Source: HLUCCA09 sp038745585
GTDB lineage: Bacteria > Pseudomonadota > Alphaproteobacteria > Rhodobacterales > Rhodobacteraceae
NCBI GenBank assembly: GCA_038745585.1
Contig: JBCDLH010000002.1
Location: 434,001 to 498,000 of the forward strand
Direction: 5' to 3'
Length of the DNA stretch: 64,000 nt
The notes below the pieces were generated by a model. The model was not told the origin of the DNA. It saw only the letters and a list, made by a program, of their open reading frames with translations, and ran no database searches. Positions 23,677 to 32,275 of this stretch are shown piece by piece (the first letter of the stretch is position 1; each line of letters starts with the position of its first letter). The position numbers and the translations under genes are program-made.

Positions 23677-24071
23677 GCGGGTCGGTTCGCCTCAATCGGG
23701 TGGACTCCGGACACCGGTAGCCAGCCTGGACTCCACGAGGGGTCCAGCGGCCACCAGGCATGCCCGGTGCCAAGGGTTTGTTTTGTAGTGGTTTTCAGCG
23801 GATCGCGGGTGGATGCCAGCCGGGGTGGCTTCCCAAAAAACACGCCCTGTCCCTAGCGATATTGCGCGCTTCGCCCGCCCGTATACGTTTTGGGCCAGGA
23901 AGGACCCGCGAATTCAGTGGGTTAGCGATGTGGACCCCAGTTGGACCCTTTGGTGGACCCCTGAAGCCAGCTGCGAGGCCTCTGCCTGCGCGCTCCTCTC
24001 CCGAGCATATCCAATTTGTAGCGTCATTCTCGGAATGTGTAAGGCCCTGCGATGTACACCCGAAAATTTCC
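23677..24071. other. Non-coding stretch with TGGACCC repeats
   Basis: About 395 bp without a credible gene on either strand. It holds three TGGACCC copies within 30 bp (23931, 23942 and 23954) plus related GGACTCC/GGGTCCA sites at 23700-23745, and lower GC than its neighbours. It could be a regulatory region for the methyltransferase operon. No promoter boxes are clear. Confidence 0.4.
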
Positions 24072-24518
24072 TCACAGGACGATTTTTCTTGACAGGCAGT
24101 TGGCGTTTTCAGTGACGAACCGCTGCGAGCGCCGAGCCGGAGGCACCCGCCCATGCAGCCGCCATGTGATCACCGCGAGCCCGAAATGCCAGCGTTTGGT
24201 CGCGGCCGTCCGGCTCAACCCCATCTCCCAGCAGATCGGCTTCCACGGCGTGCGCTCGGCCCGCAGCCAGACGATCCGGGCATCGTCCCGTTCCAGCCAG
24301 CGCAGCCAGAGCAATGCCTCCTCAGCTTCAGAGATCTGGCGCGGGCCCGGTCGGGGGCGGAGCATCTGCGGCTCCTGACCGACTTTGTCCGCGAAGCTGT
24401 GGAAATACTCGGGCCAGGCGTTGAAGAACCCCTGCGGCATGACGCCGGGCAATGTGCGAAAGACATCGGCCGCGCTCTCGAGCCGGTCCTCCACCCGCGC
24501 TGTGGTCCACTCAGTCAT
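24072..24518 (-). CDS. DUF6362 phage protein, 148 aa
   Basis: A 148-aa protein of the DUF6362 type. The central part (ISEAEEALLWLRWLERDDARIVWLRAERTPWKPICWEMG, about residues 62-100) and the SRTAATKRWHFGLAVITWRL segment form an HTH-like helical domain, possibly recognising DNA. ATG 24518 overlaps the next gene upstream by 8 bp. It belongs to the early gene block with the RuvC-like resolvase. Confidence 0.75.
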   Translation of the reverse strand: MTEWTTARVEDRLESAADVFRTLPGVMPQGFFNAWPEYFHSFADKVGQEPQMLRPRPGPRQISEAEEALLWLRWLERDDARIVWLRAERTPWKPICWEMGLSRTAATKRWHFGLAVITWRLHGRVPPARRSQRFVTENANCLSRKIVL

Positions 24519-24714
24519 GGCGCGCCTCCGGTTCCCGCTTGCCATAGAGGCGCTCGCCCAGCTGGCGGACCAACTCGCGCTCTGGCCATGTGAGGCGATT
24601 GTCATCGACGGAGACAGCCAGAACGCCTTGTTCCTTCCAGCCATCCTTTTTGACCTGATCGGAGCTGCGGCGGGTGCCCCCAAAGCCGCGTGGGGCAAAG
24701 CTCATACGGTTCAT
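24511..24714 (-). CDS. Conserved phage hypothetical protein, 67 aa
   Basis: A small basic protein: Gly/Arg-rich N-terminus (SFAPRGFGGTRRS), then a compact part with VSVDD and LTWPERELVRQLGERLYGK. It is overlapped at both ends (by four and eight bases), as expected for a translated gene in this operon. The helix pattern suggests nucleic acid binding, but no family is recognised. Confidence 0.65.
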   Translation of the reverse strand: MNRMSFAPRGFGGTRRSSDQVKKDGWKEQGVLAVSVDDNRLTWPERELVRQLGERLYGKREPEARHD

Positions 24715-25241
24715 GCTACGCCTCCTGCGGTCTCAATCGCCCAATGCAAGATGGCGATTGCATCAGCCTCGTTGTCATCAGCTGGGCTGAAGCCGCGTGC
24801 CTCCGCGGCGGCGATCATGGCCGCCTTGTTGGCGTTGCCCTTGCCAGTTGCGTGACGCTTGATCGTCCCGACAGGCACGCCCTGATACGGCACGCCGCGC
24901 ATCTCGGCCCATGCCGTCAGCGTGGCCATCAGGCCGCCATAGACATGCGCCGCATCGGTCCCGGCGTGGCGGCGAACCTCTTCGAACCAGATCGCAGCCA
25001 CAGGACCGGACAAACGCTGCAACTCGCCCAGCCAGTTCGTGAACCGCAGGTATCGCATCCCCCCACCGTCATAGCGCCCGGGTTTGAACGAAGCCGTCCC
25101 GCTGGTGATGAGGCCGTCCGAGGACCGTAGCGCCCAGCCCGTTGTGGTCCCGAGATCCAGGGCCAGGATGGTCGCTGACAAAGCTACCGTCTCGTGCTCG
25201 CCCACGGGTTCAATTTGCCTGTTCGACATTGTCATCTCCAT
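24711..25241 (-). CDS. RuvC-like Holliday junction resolvase
   Basis: A 176-aa RNase H-fold nuclease of the phage RuvC-like type. The first catalytic Asp is in ALDLGTTTGWA, the Glu in IWFEEVRRHAG, and the C-terminal acidic pair in DDNEADAIAILHWA. It would resolve branched DNA before packaging or during recombination. The N-terminus has several Met codons (25241, 25235, 25229), so the start is uncertain. The iteron-like repeats begin about 120 bp upstream. Confidence 0.85.
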   Translation of the reverse strand: MEMTMSNRQIEPVGEHETVALSATILALDLGTTTGWALRSSDGLITSGTASFKPGRYDGGGMRYLRFTNWLGELQRLSGPVAAIWFEEVRRHAGTDAAHVYGGLMATLTAWAEMRGVPYQGVPVGTIKRHATGKGNANKAAMIAAAEARGFSPADDNEADAIAILHWAIETAGGVA

Positions 25242-25331
25242 TGCTGCTCGAAAGGTGAAAGGTGCGGGGCAGATCGGCCCGCGCGCGGATACCCCACGAC
25301 GTATGGGATGGGGCCAAACCTGCTGGTTGGC

Positions 25332-25352
25332 CCCCCATACGTAGTATGGGGG
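25332..25352. promoter_or_regulatory. Perfect 9-bp palindrome beside the iterons
   Basis: CCCCCATAC, GTA, GTATGGGGG is an exact inverted repeat just left of the iteron cluster and upstream of the resolvase gene. A related half-site, ACGTATGGGATGGGG, lies at about 25300. An operator or part of an origin is likelier than a terminator, because no T-run follows. Confidence 0.55.
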
Positions 25353-25359
25353 CTTTCAT

Positions 25360-25542
25360 TGTTCGTCCTCCAATCAGTGTAAAATGCTGAATTTACTTGG
25401 GTTTCGAGGACGAACAGAGGTCGTACAAGAGGACAAACATGTTCGACCTCTTTTTGCTCCAAGTGATTGAGTTCATTGGATTGAGGTCGAACAACGGCGG
25501 AGGACGAATATGTTCGACCTGAGGTCGTACAGAGGACGTACA
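25360..25542. repeat. Iteron-like array of 11-bp GAGGWCGWACA repeats
   Basis: At least ten copies of an 11-bp motif close to GAGGWCGWACA. Forward copies start at 25406, 25417, 25429, 25483, 25500, 25521 and 25532; inverted copies lie at 25360-25370, 25440-25450 and 25511-25521. Neighbouring copies are spaced by 11 or 12 bp, about one helical turn, so a protein could bind along one face. The array fills the only sizeable gap in the replication block, between the primase/helicase stop and the resolvase start. It could be the phage replication origin or a multi-site operator. Confidence 0.75.
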
Positions 25543-25550
25543 AGTCAAGA

Positions 25551-27908
25551 TCAGGCATTTTCATCCTCCCAGATCGACCAATCGGAAGGGTCTTCCAGGT
25601 CCATGCACTGCCCGTTGGAGGGCGATTTGTAGTGGCTCGGGACGACCGGAATGACGCTGTCCAGGACCTCTCCGGTCTCCGGATCGATGCGGCCCTCACG
25701 GCCGAACACCATGCCTTCCGCGCAGAGGTACCCGAAGCGCGACCGAACGACGGAGTGACCGAACTGCGTACCCTCTCGCAGGAAGCGAATGTGGCCCTTG
25801 GTGGCCAGGACATTGATGCGGTCGCGGATTGTGAACTGGCTGCCGAGGCCGCGCTGGTTCTCAAACGCCTCGCGGAACTGGGTCGAGGTGTAGAGTTTAC
25901 CGTCGGCAGCCTCGTCGATCAGGATCGACAGGATCACGTCGCGCTTACGATCGCGCTCCGCATCATGCTTTGCGCCGACCTCTTTGCGCACCAGCCGCTC
26001 GTTCATCGGGTTGATCTCGACCCATTGACTGTTGACTTTGTCGATCAGCTTTGAGGGCAGTGCAGGTCCGTTCCGAAGCTCGATCTCCAGCTTGCGCTCA
26101 GGGGCCTCTTCGTCGGGTCGGTGGAGGATCAAGCCGGAAGTGTAGAAGCTGCGCAGGGCGCTGGCACCGGAGAGCGCGAGGAAGGGATCGTCTTTCACCT
26201 GCTGTTTGCTGAGCTTCTTGGTGTGGTGGATCAGGATCACCCCGCAGTCGGGGTCGATGTGATCGCGCAGGACCTCGATGCGCTCCTTGAGGAAGAACAT
26301 CATGGCCGTGTTGTCGTTCTCGCCGCCGCCATCGGGCCCGCCGTCGAACAGGTTTCGGATCGGGTCGACACAGAGGATGTCTGGCGGCGCATCAGGGAAC
26401 GCCGTCTGGACAGCACGCGCCACGCGCACACTGCCCTCATTGTCGAGCAGCATTTTCAGCTTCGGGGTCGCGACGAAGGTATCGCGCGCGGCCGCCAACA
26501 CCTCCGGCGGCAGGGCAATCTGCTTCAGCCGCTCGCGAAGATAGTGATACTGGATCTCGGCTTGCAGATAAAAGATCCGCAGTGGCCGCGGCGGTGTGAA
26601 GCCGAGGAACGGCACGCCTGCCGCCATGTGGACGAGCCAGGAGATCAGCAGGTCGCTCTTGCCAACCTTGGGCGCGCCACCCAGCACCAAGAGCCCGCCC
26701 GGCGTCAGCACGCGCGGCGCGATAATGTCCTCCGGCATGGGGCTCTGGTCATCCAGCAACGCGCCGAGCGTGAAGGCAGGCATGTCCTCTGGCCCCAGTG
26801 CACCATTGGTCAGCCGGATTAGGGGCGGACCGTATTTCTCGACATGCCGGTTCCAGAGCCGCTCGGACTCGCGCTTGAGCCGCTCGACGGGCCACTGGGG
26901 CCGGAGCATCGCGGCGTTGTAGCCACAAATGCCTTCCCAGCCTTCGTCCTTTGTCATCCGGCCCTCGTGGACCATGCGGATGAAATGGCCGATCGCGGCA
27001 CTGGCACCCTCGAAGCGGGACCAGTCGTCCTGTGCCCCCTCGCGCACCGGCGTGACCAGCACATTGTCGATGGCGGGCTTGTCGGGGTGGCTGAATTCGG
27101 GATGCAGCGACACGCCCGGGGCGAGCGGCATGTCGGTGACCGCCTCGATGAACTCGGCCAGATCACGCTCGTGGGCGGCGTTCAGCTCGACAATGCGCAC
27201 CTGCGTTTTCAGGCTGTTCTTGTAGTAGACCGAACCTGCCACGCGGATCGGTTGGTGGGCCGAGCGGAAATGCATATCCCCGCCGACCTTGGCGGCAATG
27301 TCGCCGCGCAGACGGCAGACACGGGTAATGTCATCCCCCTCGGCAGGCTCGGTCAGCGCCCACCAGACATGGCACTTTCGCTGTCCCTCCGGCGTCACGC
27401 CACCGCTTTCCACCACCATGGTCGGCGAACCAAGATGGCGCTCCAGATGGGCACGCTTTGCGGCTATGTCGCCCGTGTCGAGGTCGACGACCACGGTTTG
27501 CATTTGCAGGATTTCCGCAGCCTTGGCCTGGCCGGACGCGGCAACGGTGCCGGGGATCACATAGACCGCTGCGCCCTCACGCGACGCCCAAGTGGCGAAG
27601 GTCGCCATCTTCTCGGGGGCGGCCTGATCCGCCGCGAGCCAGATGTTATGCGGGCGGCCATCGATGCCCTGACCTTTGTCGATGAAACTGCGTACCGGGA
27701 TCAGCCCGTCGCAATAGCCAAAGACGACCTGCATGAACTGGGCGATCTGCTCGGGGTCAGGTTCGTCGCCGAATTCATCAATCTGCGGGGCCGCATCGTT
27801 GAAGTCGCGCCATGGGTTGAAATGGACGATGTTCTCTTTGGGCGCATCGGGCACCGTGTCGTCACGCATGGATGTGTCCTCGCCGGGATCGGCTGGCTCG
27901 TCGGTCAT
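25551..27908 (-). CDS. Phage primase/helicase (RepA-like AAA ATPase with RepB-like primase region)
   Basis: A 785-aa replication protein. The N-terminal half (about 60-260) resembles RepB-family/archaeo-eukaryotic-type primase regions (VVVDLDTGD; CHVWWALTEP; RVAGSVYYKN). The C-terminal half is a RepA-like RecA-fold ATPase with Walker A GGAPKVGKSD (about 405-414) and Walker B ILCVDPIRNLF (about 513), plus the sensor VILIHHTKK. A C-terminal winged-helix segment follows. ATG 27908 overlaps the nuclease stop (ATGA). Its stop lies 9 bp right of the iteron array, so it may act there. Confidence 0.85.
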   Translation of the reverse strand: MTDEPADPGEDTSMRDDTVPDAPKENIVHFNPWRDFNDAAPQIDEFGDEPDPEQIAQFMQVVFGYCDGLIPVRSFIDKGQGIDGRPHNIWLAADQAAPEKMATFATWASREGAAVYVIPGTVAASGQAKAAEILQMQTVVVDLDTGDIAAKRAHLERHLGSPTMVVESGGVTPEGQRKCHVWWALTEPAEGDDITRVCRLRGDIAAKVGGDMHFRSAHQPIRVAGSVYYKNSLKTQVRIVELNAAHERDLAEFIEAVTDMPLAPGVSLHPEFSHPDKPAIDNVLVTPVREGAQDDWSRFEGASAAIGHFIRMVHEGRMTKDEGWEGICGYNAAMLRPQWPVERLKRESERLWNRHVEKYGPPLIRLTNGALGPEDMPAFTLGALLDDQSPMPEDIIAPRVLTPGGLLVLGGAPKVGKSDLLISWLVHMAAGVPFLGFTPPRPLRIFYLQAEIQYHYLRERLKQIALPPEVLAAARDTFVATPKLKMLLDNEGSVRVARAVQTAFPDAPPDILCVDPIRNLFDGGPDGGGENDNTAMMFFLKERIEVLRDHIDPDCGVILIHHTKKLSKQQVKDDPFLALSGASALRSFYTSGLILHRPDEEAPERKLEIELRNGPALPSKLIDKVNSQWVEINPMNERLVRKEVGAKHDAERDRKRDVILSILIDEAADGKLYTSTQFREAFENQRGLGSQFTIRDRINVLATKGHIRFLREGTQFGHSVVRSRFGYLCAEGMVFGREGRIDPETGEVLDSVIPVVPSHYKSPSNGQCMDLEDPSDWSIWEDENA

Positions 27909-28666
27909 GTGGCGAGCCTCCAGCACCGCTCCGCATGGGCGCAGAACCGGCATTCGAAGAATGCGCGACTGATGGCGATGCGGGGCAGCAACTCGCCCGC
28001 GTCGGTGGCCTGCAGGATCCGCACCGCGCGGTCGGACATGCGCTGCGCCAGATCGGCGTCGAAGGGGACAAGCTCGTGGTGAAGTTCGGCCGTGTCCTTG
28101 TTGATCGCGGTGAAGAGCGCCGGTGCGGCCGAAATCCCCGGCGCCGAGGGCTCCATATAGGCCTGATAGATCGCGATCTGGGCGGCATAGACGGGCTTGG
28201 AAACCGTCACGCCGTCCTTGACGCAGGCGCGCCAGTTCTTCGCGTTCATGGTCTTGCATTCCCAGAGCGCAGGGGCGCGCAGACCAAGGGCGGCCGGGGC
28301 ATCAACGATGATCCCATCGACATGGCCTCGGATACGACCGCCCGCGACGGAAAAGCCGAACTGACCGCCATCGCGTTTTTGGGTGACAAGATCGATCCCA
28401 GCAGCCCGCAGCCAGCGGATCGCCAGATCCTCGAGCTGGTGGCCGATGGAGAAGATCCGCAACGTTTGGCCGCTGAAATCAGCGCCGTCATCCTTGGGCG
28501 CACCGGCAAACTCGAACTGCAGCGCCCGTTCGCAGGCATGACCCAAGCGGGAGGCGCCGAGATAGGTCCGCGGCGGCGCAGCCTCGCGCTCGGCGATAAG
28601 GGCGGCATCGACCAGCGCGTTGATCCTCTCTGCCGTGGACGGGCGGTGATTGAAGTCCAATGTCAA
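27905..28666 (-). CDS. PD-(D/E)XK nuclease, Cas4/RecB-like
   Basis: A 253-aa exonuclease-like protein. An early Cys (GHACERAL, residue 45) and a C-terminal cluster (ECRFCAHAERC) match the Fe-S coordination of Cas4/AddB-type nucleases. The nuclease core shows GHVDGIIVD and LWECKTMN (the E-x-K pair). It probably generates single strands for recombination with the Sak4-like ATPase. It overlaps DUF6511 and the primase/helicase by four bases each. Confidence 0.87.
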   Translation of the reverse strand: MTLDFNHRPSTAERINALVDAALIAEREAAPPRTYLGASRLGHACERALQFEFAGAPKDDGADFSGQTLRIFSIGHQLEDLAIRWLRAAGIDLVTQKRDGGQFGFSVAGGRIRGHVDGIIVDAPAALGLRAPALWECKTMNAKNWRACVKDGVTVSKPVYAAQIAIYQAYMEPSAPGISAAPALFTAINKDTAELHHELVPFDADLAQRMSDRAVRILQATDAGELLPRIAISRAFFECRFCAHAERCWRLAT

Positions 28667-29073
28667 AACAGGATCTCCGGCGTGTTCGCTTTTGCGATGT
28701 CGGACATGGCCTCGCGGAAACCCTCGACGGCTTCCTCGATCAGGGCCCGCACCTGCGCCTCGGTCAGATCGGCGAAGGCGGTCTGCCAGCCGATCTCATC
28801 CATCAGCAGGGCGACGCGTTTCATGGTGGCAGTGATGGCAGCGCGTTCCTCTTCGGTCAGATCAACCATGGCAAACCGCTCCCGCGCCAAACGCGTCCAG
28901 AAGCCTTGGCAGGGCATCGAGCAGAACCAGGCCGATGGCCGGGGCCGCTTCGACCGGTGTGGATCGCGCCAGCCAAAACCACGCGTGGGTTGCCGGCAGA
29001 CAGCACAGAGCATGCCATGCGGATGCCAGAGTCGCCGCCGCTCCTCGGCCGTTATGGGGGTTGAAGATGTCAT
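28663..29073 (-). CDS. DUF6511 zinc-binding phage protein
   Basis: A 136-aa protein with two Cys pairs in its first half (MLCAVCRQPTRGFGW; WFCSMPCQGFW), a zinc-finger arrangement, then a helical, acidic C-terminal half. It fits the DUF6511 family found in phage replication blocks. Function unknown; it may bind nucleic acid or act as an adaptor. It lies between the helicase and the Cas4-like nuclease. Confidence 0.75.
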   Translation of the reverse strand: MTSSTPITAEERRRLWHPHGMLCAVCRQPTRGFGWRDPHRSKRPRPSAWFCSMPCQGFWTRLARERFAMVDLTEEERAAITATMKRVALLMDEIGWQTAFADLTEAQVRALIEEAVEGFREAMSDIAKANTPEILF

Positions 29074-29076
29074 GGG

Positions 29077-30759
29077 TCATGCCGCCCTCCGTTCGGATCC
29101 GGCCACCGCGTTCACGGCGGCCTGGATGGCGCGTTTGTTGAAGCCGAAGGTCATCAGGGCAGACGCGCGATAGCGCGTGAGGCCGAAGTCGTGACGGCAC
29201 TCGGGCGGCAAATATTTCAGCTGCTTGTCGGTCGGTGGCTGGCGCAGCCACGCCTTGGTTTTGAAGGCGCTTTCATCGCTCTCGTGAGTGTTCAGCCAGT
29301 CGTCGGCCTGCGCGAGACAGACGGTGCGTTCGCCGACGCCCAGCAAGCGTGGCCGCGCGCCCTTGGCCCCGCCGATTGCGTACCAGACGCCGTCCATCCA
29401 GAAGATGCCGCCCCAGGCCGTGAAGCCGGTGGCCATCAGCGCGTCATCTGCGCCAAACAGATCGACCCATGCGAAGCTCGAGCGTTTCAACAGATCGATC
29501 TCTGTCATGACAAAACCCGAGAGTGGCACTGCGTCCGTCCCGGCCTCGCCTTCGTCCTGCGGCAACACTTCACCGCAGAGCGGGCATTCGGTGGCGGCGA
29601 GCGGGATCTCCGCGGCGCAGGCCGGGCACGATTTTGTAGGGGCCTCGCCGGTGCCGATCTTGCCATCCAGATCGACGTCCTGTTCCAGCGTGCCGTGGAT
29701 CAGGCTTGATGTCCCGAAGTCCAGCACGACGCAGTCGGTCTTCACGATGCTGGGGTGTTCGTCGGGATCGACCGTGCGCAACCCGCGCCCGACCATCTGA
29801 ATCATTGTGGATTTGTAGGAACTGGGCCGCAGGAGGACGACGCAAGACGTGGGTGGGTGATCCCAACCTTCCGTCAGCACGGCGACATTTACGACTACGC
29901 GGATGTCGCCCGCGGCGTAATCGGCGAGGATCGCCTTGCGGGTCTCGGCCGGCAGGTCGCCATGGATCAGCGCGGCCGTGATCCCCGCGGCACGGAACGC
30001 TTCGGTCACATGGTCTGCGTGGGCGACCGTGGAGCAGAACACGACGGTCTGCCGGTCGCCAGCCTTCTCACGCCAATGGCGGATCACCTCGTCGGTGACA
30101 GGCGCGCGGTCCATGATGTCCGCCACCTCTGTCATGTCGAAATCCGCGCTGGTCTTGCGGACGGATTTCAATTCCTCCTGCACGCCCACATCGATCACGA
30201 AGGTGCGCGGCGGCACGAGGTGACCCGAAGCGATCAACTCGCCCAAACGCACCTGGTCGGCGACATTGTCAAAGACCTCGCGCAGCCCTTTCTTGTCTCC
30301 CCGGGTCGGTGTTGCCGTCACCCCGAAGATCCGCGCCTCCGGGTTGGCGTCGCGCACGCGATCAATGATGCGCCGGTAGCTGGCCGCCACCGCGTGATGC
30401 GCTTCATCGATGACCAACAGATCAAGCCGCGGAATGTCGGCGTGGTTCGAGGCCCGAGCCAGCGTCGGCACCATGGCGAAGGTGACGTCGCCGCCCCAGG
30501 ACTTTTCGGTGGCGTCGATCACCGAGGTGGCGACATCCGGCACGACGCGGTGGAACTTGGCGCGGTTCTGCGCAGTCAGCTCGTCGCGATGCGCCAACAC
30601 GCAGGCCTTCGCCCCGTCGCCGATCATCTCGCCCGTGACCGCCGAGAGCATGATGGTCTTGCCCGCGCCGGTGGGTGCCACGCCGAGCGTGTTGCCGTGT
30701 TGGCCGAGCGCAGCGACACTGCGCTCGACAAAGGTTTTCTGGCGGGGACGCAGGCGCAT
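29077..30759 (-). CDS. DEAD/DEAH-box helicase (SF2, RecG/UvsW type)
   Basis: A 560-aa SF2 helicase. Motif I APTGAGKT (28-35), motif II DEAH (near 137), motif III TATPT, and motif VI MVGRGLRT are all present. After the helicase core a zinc ribbon (CPACAAEI and CPLC, about 375-395) and a C-terminal region of unknown role (up to SERRAA) follow. UvsW-like enzymes unwind branched DNA and trigger recombination-dependent replication. Part of the early minus-strand operon. Confidence 0.92.
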   Translation of the reverse strand: MRLRPRQKTFVERSVAALGQHGNTLGVAPTGAGKTIMLSAVTGEMIGDGAKACVLAHRDELTAQNRAKFHRVVPDVATSVIDATEKSWGGDVTFAMVPTLARASNHADIPRLDLLVIDEAHHAVAASYRRIIDRVRDANPEARIFGVTATPTRGDKKGLREVFDNVADQVRLGELIASGHLVPPRTFVIDVGVQEELKSVRKTSADFDMTEVADIMDRAPVTDEVIRHWREKAGDRQTVVFCSTVAHADHVTEAFRAAGITAALIHGDLPAETRKAILADYAAGDIRVVVNVAVLTEGWDHPPTSCVVLLRPSSYKSTMIQMVGRGLRTVDPDEHPSIVKTDCVVLDFGTSSLIHGTLEQDVDLDGKIGTGEAPTKSCPACAAEIPLAATECPLCGEVLPQDEGEAGTDAVPLSGFVMTEIDLLKRSSFAWVDLFGADDALMATGFTAWGGIFWMDGVWYAIGGAKGARPRLLGVGERTVCLAQADDWLNTHESDESAFKTKAWLRQPPTDKQLKYLPPECRHDFGLTRYRASALMTFGFNKRAIQAAVNAVAGSERRAA

Positions 30760-30771
30760 GACCGATCCCCC

Positions 30772-31380
30772 TTACTGCGCCCAGCTCGGCCGCCCGGGGG
30801 CACCCGGGTTGGCTGCTGACTGGTTGGATTGGGGCGCGGCGGCGGTATCCTGCTGCGGGGCATTGCCGCTGAACTGAAGCGGCGCCGTGCCCATGATCTG
30901 CGCATAGTCACGGTGATCCGGCGTGACCGCGCTGCGGATCTCGTTCTTGTCGTCGCCGCTGGCATCGGTGCCGATGTCGATGCGCGCGATGAACTCGATC
31001 CCGTCGAGATCGGCGAAACCACTGATACGCCGAGCAGCCTGTGCCTCGGGAGACATATCCTTGTCGGAAATCCCGCGCGCCGAGTTCAGCATGCCGCGTA
31101 CGAGGCTGCGGCCCATGTTGGTCCAGTCCGGACCCTTGGGGCTGTAGAGCCCGATCAGGGTGAAAATCTTGCGGCGGGCATATTGCCCTTCGGTCACGGT
31201 GAACTCGCCGTTGAGATACACCGCGCCGGTGGAGCCGCGCGTGGCATAGCCGCCGGTCCAGCCCTGCGAGGGATCGTCGAAACCGCCGGGGCGGATCGTC
31301 AGACGCACCTTGGCCAGCGTGCCCTTGGGGATGAGATTGCTGTTGCTTTGCGCGTCGTTGAAATCGTTCCAGGAACCCAT
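30772..31380 (-). CDS. Conserved phage hypothetical protein, 202 aa
   Basis: A beta-rich 150-residue core, starting MGSWNDFNDAQ, followed by a Gln/Ala/Pro-rich flexible tail. The core-plus-linker layout and its place among recombination genes resemble a single-strand DNA binding protein, but the acidic C-terminal tip is missing (it ends PSWAQ) and no OB-fold signature is clear. I leave it unnamed. The start has several upstream GGAACC/AGGTT bases (31381-31390). Confidence 0.7.
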   Translation of the reverse strand: MGSWNDFNDAQSNSNLIPKGTLAKVRLTIRPGGFDDPSQGWTGGYATRGSTGAVYLNGEFTVTEGQYARRKIFTLIGLYSPKGPDWTNMGRSLVRGMLNSARGISDKDMSPEAQAARRISGFADLDGIEFIARIDIGTDASGDDKNEIRSAVTPDHRDYAQIMGTAPLQFSGNAPQQDTAAAPQSNQSAANPGAPGRPSWAQ

Positions 31381-31399
31381 AGGGAACCTCCTTCTATGT

Positions 31400-32275
31400 T
31401 CAGGATTGCGGTTGGGATTGGTCGTTGGCCGCCGGTTCGGCAGGTGGCGGCGCGTAGGTCAGGCGATCCGTCGCCGGGGTCGCGGGTGTTCTGATCTTCG
31501 TCATCAGGCGGCCGAGATGGGGTTCTTCGACTTGAGCCAAGCGGCCGGAGCGGTCCTTGGCTGGGAACCCCCAAGGATTGATCGTCTGGCAAACAAAGGC
31601 GCGGTAGGGATCGCCACCCTCGGACGGCAACTCGGCCATTGTGATCACCTCATCGACGATCCCCGGCAGCTCGAGCCCGGTCTTTGAGCCGTCGATCTGC
31701 GGCTGGAAGACCTTACGATTGAAGTCGTCGAGCTTCTCGTCGAGGATCCCGACGAACCAGACATTCTTGGCGCGCGTGTGCTGCAGATGGGTGAGCCAGC
31801 CGATCATCTCGCGGCCATGGAGCCCGTAGGCCCCGCGCACATCCGGCTTACCGGTTTTCTCCGACAGCGCCTCGGGTTGGCTCTTGCACCATCCGAAACA
31901 CAGCCGCCCAGCCACGGTGATCGAGTCCACAAAGATGGTGTCGTAGGGATCGAGTGCGACCGGGTCACCGAAGCGCTCGCAGACGGCGGCATAATGCGCC
32001 GTGCTGTAAGGCTGTTCATCGCGCAGCGCCGGGTTGGGCCCACCAATGAACACCGCGAAATCCCGGCATTCCGTCCATGTGCGCGGCCGGATGCTGTCAC
32101 CCGCCCAGCCTTCAATGGCGAGATCGCCCGCTTCAAGATCCATGAACAGCGTGCGGGCGGGATCGAGGGTCCAGAGCAGCGAGGTTTTCCCAATGCCGGA
32201 TTTCCCGAAGATGCAACCCTTGATGCCGCGTTGCTCCGCCAGGCGTTCGTCGGCGCTGATGATCGGGAGGCTCAT
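31400..32275 (-). CDS. Sak4-like ATPase / single-strand annealing recombinase
   Basis: A 291-aa RecA-fold ATPase with Walker A FGKSGIGKTS (23-32) and Walker B-like DTIFVDSI near 130. This short architecture, without a full RecA C-terminal domain, fits Sak4-type phage recombinases that promote single-strand annealing. The last 40 residues are Pro/Ala-rich and flexible. ATG 32275 overlaps the upstream gene by four bases and starts the conserved domain. A Cas4-like exonuclease in the same operon is its likely partner. Confidence 0.8.
   Translation of the reverse strand: MSLPIISADERLAEQRGIKGCIFGKSGIGKTSLLWTLDPARTLFMDLEAGDLAIEGWAGDSIRPRTWTECRDFAVFIGGPNPALRDEQPYSTAHYAAVCERFGDPVALDPYDTIFVDSITVAGRLCFGWCKSQPEALSEKTGKPDVRGAYGLHGREMIGWLTHLQHTRAKNVWFVGILDEKLDDFNRKVFQPQIDGSKTGLELPGIVDEVITMAELPSEGGDPYRAFVCQTINPWGFPAKDRSGRLAQVEEPHLGRLMTKIRTPATPATDRLTYAPPPAEPAANDQSQPQS

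Noticed and set aside
24518..24698. Longer N-terminus for the DUF6362 protein
   Set aside because: The extra 60 residues overlap the conserved 67-aa gene and are off-frame-like; ATG 24518 fits the overlap pattern.
25360..25542. CRISPR array
   Set aside because: Repeats are 11 bp, occur in both orientations and lack unique spacers or cas genes; they fit iterons.
30772..31380. Naming the 202-aa protein as SSB
   Set aside because: The core-linker layout is suggestive, but the acidic tip is missing and no OB-fold signature is visible.
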